DNA from: Streptomyces sp. Je 1-369
Lineage (GTDB): Bacteria > Actinomycetota > Actinomycetes > Streptomycetales > Streptomycetaceae
Length of the DNA stretch: 64,000 nucleotides
Assembly: GCF_026810505.1 (NCBI RefSeq)
Contig: NZ_CP101750.1
Location: 7,118,515-7,182,514, forward strand
Direction of reading: 5' to 3'
Shown here: piece after piece, positions 59,184 to 64,000 of the stretch
Layout of the letters: every line of letters begins with the position of its first letter
Position numbering within the stretch: position 1 is the stretch's first letter
Notes under the pieces: model-generated
The model's database searches: none
Told to the model about the DNA's origin: nothing
Seen by the model: the letters and a program-made list of their open reading frames with translations, nothing else
Position numbers and translations under genes: made by a program

Positions 59184-60478
59184 CAGTTGGTCCTCCAGAC
59201 CGCGAAGCGCCAGCGGGAGATCCAGCCCCAGACCAGACCGGCGAGGAAGCCGACCAGGACGAGCACGCCGAGCAGCCACCAGCCGTGGCCGAGCCCGAAG
59301 GAGGCGACGTCCGACGCGTCGTCGGAGGAGTCCACCAGGTCCACGGCGAGCTCGACGGGGAGACCGGGGGACGTCTTGACGGAAGCGGGCGCGGAGAAGG
59401 AGTTGCTGACACGCAGGCACACGGTCTCAGCGGTGTCTTCCTCCTCCTCGTCGTCCGCCTCGGGCGTCGGGTACCGCAGGCCCGTCGAGATGACGTCGGT
59501 ACGTCCGTCGCCGGACTCCTGGCCGCGCACGATCTCACGGCCGCCCTGCGTCTCGGCGCGCAGCAGCACGCCGTAGTCCTTGTTGACGGCCCGGTCCGCG
59601 GCGACGCTCACGGAGGCGCGCAGCTCCTTGCCCGCGGGGACGTCCACGCGGTACCAGCGGTGCTCGCCGAACTCCTCGCGGTCGGTGTAGAGACCGGACT
59701 TCAGCTCGGGCGCTTCGGTGCACTGCGCGGCACCCTTCGCCTCCACGGGGGTGACGACCGGGTCGGCCGCGCGGTCCACCAACTGCTTGACGCGTCCCGC
59801 GAGTTCATCGGTGTGCCGGACCGACGTGTACGTTCCGCCGGTGGCCTCCGCGATGCAGCTCAGCTGGTCACGGGTCTTGGCGTCGGGGACGAGGCCGAGC
59901 GTGTCGATGGTGAGGTGGATGCCCTTGGCGGAGATGTCGCGGGCGACCACGCACGGGTCCAGCGGCTGGCAGGTGTCCTCGCCGTCGGAGATCAGCACGA
60001 TGCGGCGGCTGCGCTCGGCGTCGTCGCCCTTCGTCAGGTCGTCGGCGGCCTTGAGGAGCGTCGGGCCGATCGGGGTCCAGCCGGTCGGGGCGAGCGTCGC
60101 CACGGCGGTCTTCGCGTCGGTGCGGCCCGCCTTGTCGAGCTGCTCCACGGGATAGAGCAGCTCGGTGTCCTTGCAGCCCGTCTTGCGGTCGTCGCCGTGG
60201 TAGTTGGCGCCCAGAGTGCGGATGCCGAGCGCGACCTCGTCCGGGGTCGCGTCCAGGACCTCGTTGAAGGCCTGCTTCGCGGCGGCCATGCGGGACTTGC
60301 CGTCGATGTCGCGGGCGCGCATGGAGCCGCTGACGTCGAGGACGAGCTCGACCTTGGGGTTGGGCCGTGCCGGTTCGTCGTCGTCATCGGCGGCGGCGGG
60401 GCCTGCCGTGACGAGCCCGGCGGTCAGGGCGGCGAGCAGGGCGATGGCCCAGGCCGCCGGCCGTTGTCTTGTGATCAT
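59183..60478 (-). CDS. Secreted von Willebrand factor A domain protein, membrane-anchored
   Basis: 431 residues: signal peptide (1-30, cleavage after AAA), a VWA domain (about 41-235) with a complete metal site (D48, S50, S52 in LDVSGSM; T135 in GWTPIGPT; D165 in LISDGEDT), a beta-rich domain (about 255-385) and one C-terminal membrane segment (about 400-420). Metal-dependent binding of a protein or matrix partner is expected. The downstream gene is coupled. A TAGTAT -10 box ends six bases before the ATG, so the mRNA is probably leaderless. Confidence 0.88.
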   Translation of the reverse strand: MITRQRPAAWAIALLAALTAGLVTAGPAAADDDDEPARPNPKVELVLDVSGSMRARDIDGKSRMAAAKQAFNEVLDATPDEVALGIRTLGANYHGDDRKTGCKDTELLYPVEQLDKAGRTDAKTAVATLAPTGWTPIGPTLLKAADDLTKGDDAERSRRIVLISDGEDTCQPLDPCVVARDISAKGIHLTIDTLGLVPDAKTRDQLSCIAEATGGTYTSVRHTDELAGRVKQLVDRAADPVVTPVEAKGAAQCTEAPELKSGLYTDREEFGEHRWYRVDVPAGKELRASVSVAADRAVNKDYGVLLRAETQGGREIVRGQESGDGRTDVISTGLRYPTPEADDEEEEDTAETVCLRVSNSFSAPASVKTSPGLPVELAVDLVDSSDDASDVASFGLGHGWWLLGVLVLVGFLAGLVWGWISRWRFAVWRTN

Positions 60479-60484
60479 CGCCGG

Positions 60485-60490
60485 ATACTA
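60485..60490 (-). promoter_or_regulatory. -10 box of the VWA operon, leaderless start
   Basis: TAGTAT on the minus strand (60490-60485) is six bases from the ATG at 60478; TTGGGG 18 bases upstream is a weak -35. Transcription would start at or next to the A of the start codon. Confidence 0.5.
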
Positions 60491-60583
60491 TTGATCAAGG
60501 GTGTGCATCCCCAAAACGGCGTCAGAACGGCACGTGGAGCGACGGTCTGACCACGCGTTACGTACGGTCCGCGCAGCATCGCG

Positions 60584-61813
60584 TCAGCGCTTGAGCACAC
60601 GCCCTCCGAAAGCCCCCGACCCGTCGGCCTGCTTCCACCACGTCTCCATCGCCGCCTGGTCCATCGCCCGCCAGTCCGGCGTCGCCTGGACGAGCGCCCC
60701 GCCGAGCCGCCGCCCCAGGTCCACCATCGCGTGCCCGGAGACCGTGCGGTCGGTGTCGTATGTGTCCAGGGCGTCCGCCCAGGTGTCCGCCGTGGCGAGG
60801 GCGGACTCCAGGACCGTGGCGTCCTGCAGCGCCTTGACCGCGCCCGCGCCGGTGTGCGGCCGGGCCACCGCGGCCGCGTCGCCGACGAGCAGGACGCGGT
60901 CCGCCGTGCAGCGCGGCGCGGTGAAGTCGTACATGGGCTGGAGGAAGAGCTCGTCGGGCGCCGTCTCGCGCAGCAGGGCGCCCCAGTAGGGCGGCAGGAG
61001 TTCGTCGGCCATGAAGCCGAGGTGGGCGGCGAGTGCGTCGGTGAGGCCGCCGGGCGGCAGGCTCGTGGGGCCGGTGAGCCGCAGGTCGAGGCCGAGCCCG
61101 AGGTCGAGGCCGGGGGGCGGGGCGGTGTACAGGACCCAGTTGACGCGGTGGCCGCCCGTGCCGTCGGGGATGCGGTAGATGATCACGTGACCGCCCGGGA
61201 AGACGGCGTACACGCAGTCGTCCTCGGCCCACAGCTCCGGGTCGCGCAGCCGTGCCTCGGGGAAGGCGCCGCGCCAGGCGAGATAGCCCGCGTAGGCGGG
61301 GCGTACGTCTCCGAAGCGGGCGGCGCGGACGGCGGAGCGGTAGCCGTCGGCGCCGATCACGAGGTCGTGGCGGACGCTGTCCGCGTCGGTGGTCACCTCG
61401 ACGCCGTCGGGACCGGGACGCACCTGCCGCACCGGGGACCCGGCACGGAACTCCACGTCCCCCGGAAGGCGGCCGCGCAACTCCCGCCACAGAGGGCCCC
61501 AGTTGTACGTGCGGAAGGGGAACGGCAGCACCGCGATCTCCCGGCCCACCGGGGTACCGGCCGCGTCGTCCCGCACGTACCAGCGCCGCCGCACGAGCTG
61601 CACCCACGGCATGCCCGCGTCCAGGTACCCGGCCGACTCCAGCTCGGCGTAGCGCGCGTCGTGCACCGCGAGTCCCACGCCGCGGTCCGCGAGGTCCCCG
61701 GCGGCCCGCTCGTACACGGTGATCTCGTCCGCGCCGCCGCGGTGCGCGGCCAGGGCCGCGGCGCATCCGGCGATGCTGCCGCCCACGACGGCGACCTTGC
61801 CTCCACGCATCAT
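60584..61813 (-). CDS. FAD-dependent aromatic monooxygenase
   Basis: 409 residues of the PF01494 group. The FAD-binding G-x-G motif is VAVVGGSIAGCAAALAA at 7-23, the DG motif is LVIGADGYRSAVR near 150, and the GD motif is VLLVGDAAAVARPHTGAGAVKALQDA (about 308-333). The overall sequence resembles 2,6-dihydroxypyridine 3-monooxygenase-type hydroxylases; substrate unknown. ATG 61813 (or 61810) as start. The next gene upstream on the same strand is the C39-like protein, 32 bases away, so these three genes with the aminotransferase may be one operon. Confidence 0.88.
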   Translation of the reverse strand: MMRGGKVAVVGGSIAGCAAALAAHRGGADEITVYERAAGDLADRGVGLAVHDARYAELESAGYLDAGMPWVQLVRRRWYVRDDAAGTPVGREIAVLPFPFRTYNWGPLWRELRGRLPGDVEFRAGSPVRQVRPGPDGVEVTTDADSVRHDLVIGADGYRSAVRAARFGDVRPAYAGYLAWRGAFPEARLRDPELWAEDDCVYAVFPGGHVIIYRIPDGTGGHRVNWVLYTAPPPGLDLGLGLDLRLTGPTSLPPGGLTDALAAHLGFMADELLPPYWGALLRETAPDELFLQPMYDFTAPRCTADRVLLVGDAAAVARPHTGAGAVKALQDATVLESALATADTWADALDTYDTDRTVSGHAMVDLGRRLGGALVQATPDWRAMDQAAMETWWKQADGSGAFGGRVLKR

Positions 61814-61845
61814 GGCGCCATCCTGGCAGCCGCGGTGACCGCCTG

Positions 61846-62496
61846 TCAGCGCAGTGACACCCCGCGTCCGGCGAAGAACGGCTCGAACTCGTCGGCGGAG
61901 AGCGCCACCGTGCGGGTCGCCGCGTCGATGCCGGAGGGATTGTGGAAGTGCAGGCGTCCGTCGGCCGTGCGTCCGGTGAGCAGGACGAGGTGGCCGCCCC
62001 TGCCCGGCGAGGGGAGGTGCGGGCGGCGGATCTCGAAGTGCACCGAGGCGATGACCTGCCGTCCCTCATCGAGGAGCGCGCCGATCTCGGCGACGGAGAG
62101 GTGCCGGTGGACTTCGGCTTCGACGCCGAACGCGTCGCGCGCGTACTCGGCGAACGGGGCGTAGATCATGCCCTTGATCACCCCGTCCACCTCCGTGTAG
62201 GCGCCGTACTTGAGCGCGCCGTCCCGCAGTTCGAACAGGGGCGGCGCGGACGGGCCGAGGGCCATCCGGAAGCACGTCAGGCCGCACAGGTGGCCGCACC
62301 AGCGCGCGTAGTCGTCGAGGGTGGCGGCGCCCGAGGTGCGCCAGGCCGGGTCGGCGGCGCGGTCGAAGCCCTCGTACACGATGGGCGCGACGAGGTCGGG
62401 CGAGGCGAACTGCGTGAGGACGGGGCGTCCGCAGTCGGTACAGGGCGGCACGGTGCTCCCGGCGGTCGGCGCCGTCACCGGCGTCACTGGTGTCAC
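61846..62496 (-). CDS. C39-like (papain-fold) protein with N-terminal zinc-ribbon-like CxxC
   Basis: 216 residues. Near the start TDCGRPVLTQF follows a PCTDC motif. The core has WCGHLCGLTCFRMAL with the putative catalytic Cys, GGHLVLLTGRTADGRLHFHN with a His and an Asn, the order expected of a papain-like C39 peptidase. GTG 62496 overlaps the stop of the aminotransferase (GTGA); the opening VTPVTPVT comes from 9-base repeats and offers several GTG starts. No signal peptide. Whether it cuts peptides or is an amidase-like enzyme is unknown. Confidence 0.72.
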   Translation of the reverse strand: MTPVTPVTAPTAGSTVPPCTDCGRPVLTQFASPDLVAPIVYEGFDRAADPAWRTSGAATLDDYARWCGHLCGLTCFRMALGPSAPPLFELRDGALKYGAYTEVDGVIKGMIYAPFAEYARDAFGVEAEVHRHLSVAEIGALLDEGRQVIASVHFEIRRPHLPSPGRGGHLVLLTGRTADGRLHFHNPSGIDAATRTVALSADEFEPFFAGRGVSLR

Positions 62497-63704
62497 TGAC
62501 GGTAGCCGCTCAGGAAGCGGCCGATGCGGCTGATCGCCGCGTCCAGGTCGTCGGCGTACGGAAGCGTGAGGATGCGGAAGTGGTCGGGGCGGGCCCAGTT
62601 GAAGCCCGTTCCCTGGACGACCTGGATCTTCTCCTGGAGGAGGAGGTCGAGCACGAACTTCTCGTCGTCGTGGATCGGGTGGACCTTCGGGTCCAGACGC
62701 GGGAAAGCGTACAGGGCGCCCTTCGGCTTCACGCACGAGACGCCGGGGATCTCGTTCAGCTTCTCCCAGGCCTTGTCGCGCTGCTCGTGCAGGCGGCCGC
62801 CCGGCGCGGTGAGTTCACGGATGGACTGGCGGCCGCCGAGCGCGGCCTGGATGGCGTACTGGGCGGGGGCATTCGGGCACAGTCGCATGGAGGCGAGCAT
62901 CGTCAGCCCCTCCAGGTAGCTCTTGGCGTGCTGCTGCGGCCCGGTGACGACCATCCACCCGGACCGGAAACCGGCCACCCTGTACGTCTTCGAAAGACCG
63001 CAGAAGGTGAGGACGACGAGGTCGGGGGCGAGGGCGGCGACGCTGTGGTGCACGGCGTCGTCGTACAGGATCTGGTCGTAGATCTCGTCGGCGAAGACCA
63101 TCAGGCCGTGGCGGCGGGCCAGGTCGAGGATGCCCTCCAGGATCTCCTTCGGATAGACCGCGCCCGTGGGGTTGTTGGGGTTGATGATCACGACGGCCTT
63201 GGTGCGGTCGGTGATCTTCGAGGCCATGTCGTCGAGGTCGGGGTACCAGTCGGCGGACTCGTCACATACGTAGTGGACGGCCTTGCCTCCGGAGAGGGTC
63301 GTCACGGCGGTCCACAGGGGGAAGTCGGGGGCCGGGATGAGGACTTCGTCGCCGTCCTCCAGTAGGGCCTGCACTGCCATCGTGACCAGCTCGGACACGC
63401 CGTTGCCGAGAAAAACGTCGTCTACGGAGACGTCGTCCAGACCGAGCGCCTGGTAGCGCTGGGCCACGGCGCGGCGGGCGGAGAGGACACCGCGCGAGTC
63501 CGTGTAGCCGTGCGCCTGGGGGAGCATCCGGATCATGTCCTGGACGATTTCCTCGGGCGCCTCGAAGCCGAAGAGCGCGGGGTTGCCGGTGTTGAGGCGC
63601 AGGACGCTGTGGCCCGCCTCCTCCAGTGCGTTGGCGTGCTCGATGACGGGGCCCCGGATCTCGTAACAGACCTCGCTGAGCTTGCTCGACTGCCGGAACT
63701 CCAT
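62493..63704 (-). CDS. PLP-dependent aminotransferase, class I/II (AlaA-like)
   Basis: 403 residues. The PLP-binding Lys is in FCGLSKTYRVAGFRSGW, the Asn of the pyridine site in IINPNNPTGAVYPK, the Asp/Tyr in VFADEIYDQILYD and the final Arg in HFRILTLP. The sequence fits the alanine:2-oxoglutarate aminotransferase AlaA/YfbQ type. ATG 63704 is far enough from the divergent HxlR gene to leave a 106-base control region with a palindrome. Upstream in a possible operon with the C39-like and FAD monooxygenase genes. Confidence 0.93.
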   Translation of the reverse strand: MEFRQSSKLSEVCYEIRGPVIEHANALEEAGHSVLRLNTGNPALFGFEAPEEIVQDMIRMLPQAHGYTDSRGVLSARRAVAQRYQALGLDDVSVDDVFLGNGVSELVTMAVQALLEDGDEVLIPAPDFPLWTAVTTLSGGKAVHYVCDESADWYPDLDDMASKITDRTKAVVIINPNNPTGAVYPKEILEGILDLARRHGLMVFADEIYDQILYDDAVHHSVAALAPDLVVLTFCGLSKTYRVAGFRSGWMVVTGPQQHAKSYLEGLTMLASMRLCPNAPAQYAIQAALGGRQSIRELTAPGGRLHEQRDKAWEKLNEIPGVSCVKPKGALYAFPRLDPKVHPIHDDEKFVLDLLLQEKIQVVQGTGFNWARPDHFRILTLPYADDLDAAISRIGRFLSGYRQ

Positions 63705-63753
63705 GCGTTGCGCCTCCCGTGACGGTGCCACTGACGTGTGCCACTTGGTGTTG

Positions 63754-63768
63754 CTTGGTTTTACCAAG
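63754..63768. promoter_or_regulatory. Palindrome between aminotransferase and HxlR genes
   Basis: CTTGGT-TTT-ACCAAG is a perfect inverted repeat, and further CTTGG copies flank it (63743, 63775). Its place between the two divergent genes suits an HxlR operator. Confidence 0.6.
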
Positions 63769-63775
63769 TCCCCGC

Positions 63776-63803
63776 TTGGAAAGTCCAACAACTTGCATAG
63801 ACT
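63776..63803 (+). promoter_or_regulatory. HxlR gene promoter, leaderless start
   Basis: TTGGAA (63776-63781), 16 bases, TAGACT (63798-63803), and the ATG seven bases later at 63811, so transcription probably begins at the A of the start codon. Confidence 0.55.
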
Positions 63804-63810
63804 ATGTCGC

Positions 63811-64000
63811 ATGCCACCTCAGTCGTCCCGGCCGCCCCAGCCACCTCAGACGTCCCGGCCGCCCCGGCCGACCGCCGCCGCCCGGCCCCGCCGAAGCTAC
63901 GACCAGTACTGCGCCGCGGCCCGGGGCCTCGACGCCGTGGGCGACCGCTGGACCCTCCTGATCGTCCGGGAACTGCTCGCCGGCCCGCGCCGCTACACCG
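63811..64000 (+). CDS. HxlR-family regulator, 3' end outside the window
   Basis: 63 residues visible. A Pro/Arg-rich tail is followed by YDQYCAAARGLDAVGDRWTLLIVRELLAGPRRYT, the start of the HxlR winged helix (a cysteine followed by LDVIGGKWT-type sequence in the family). HxlR proteins sense redox or aldehyde stress and control a divergent gene, here the aminotransferase. The frame is open to the window edge. Confidence 0.88.
   Translation, partial: MPPQSSRPPQPPQTSRPPRPTAAARPRRSYDQYCAAARGLDAVGDRWTLLIVRELLAGPRRYT

Overview
The window is high-GC actinobacterial DNA, and the gene families point to Streptomyces: DUF5753 and DUF397 proteins, GTG starts, Tat-exported glycoside hydrolases, SARP-free LuxR regulators and an HrdB-type promoter style. 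I found about 56 protein genes or gene remnants. I saw no rRNA, tRNA, CRISPR array or insertion sequence. The text is chromosomal in character, metabolic and regulatory, with no prophage block.

Layout. 1-0.7 kb: the 3' end of an unrecognised gene. 0.9-3.5 kb: corA and a QxQ-type winged-helix protein (AlkZ/AlkX-like), divergent. 3.6-9.4 kb: a NarL-type two-component system facing a MacB-like ABC transporter. 9.5-14.5 kb: a GAF-LuxR regulator, two coupled acyl-CoA synthetases and an acetyltransferase. 14.6-17.0 kb: an MFS pump and a zinc-ribbon protein with a repeat linker. 17.1-31.7 kb: a purine/glyoxylate catabolic region: gcl, a Shedu-type nuclease gene, katA, glxR, hyi, a small protein pair, then uraD-uraH-uricase-permease-8-oxoguanine deaminase-permease. 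31.8-34.4 kb: an ADP-ribosyltransferase toxin-like protein, an NTF2-like protein and a secreted protein. 34.5-42.4 kb: export and use of polysaccharide (GH46 chitosanase, DUF4360 protein, GH89, GH29-PA14, MHS-family permease). 42.4-44.5 kb: a MATE remnant and a DUF397/XRE/ATP-binding cassette. 44.6-56.8 kb: phytase, regulators, serine hydrolase, aldo-keto reductase, a large membrane protein, endonuclease I, thioesterase and acetyltransferase. 56.8-64 kb: a truncated LLM oxidoreductase, histidine phosphatase, a VWA-protein pair, an FAD monooxygenase, an aminotransferase coupled to a C39-like protein, and an HxlR regulator running off the edge.

How the genes work together. Uric acid goes through uricase, HIU hydrolase and OHCU decarboxylase to S-allantoin. 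Allantoin breakdown (genes not in this window) gives glyoxylate, which Gcl and GlxR turn into glycerate, with Hyi linking hydroxypyruvate. Uricase makes H2O2. The catalase promoter and the uricase-operon promoter carry an identical 18-base element at the same place relative to the -35 box, and gcl and hyi carry a different shared palindrome of IclR-operator type, so the region looks like two linked regulons.

A second theme is short tandem repeats. In coding sequence their units are 9, 18, 21, 24, 33, 36 and 63 bases, all multiples of three, and they lie in linkers. In gaps between genes the units include 7, 10 and 16. The two most unusual proteins are the DNA-type (QxE) ADP-ribosyltransferase with an LQ-AGN leader resembling contractile-injection-system cargo, and the Shedu-family nuclease set inside a catabolic region.
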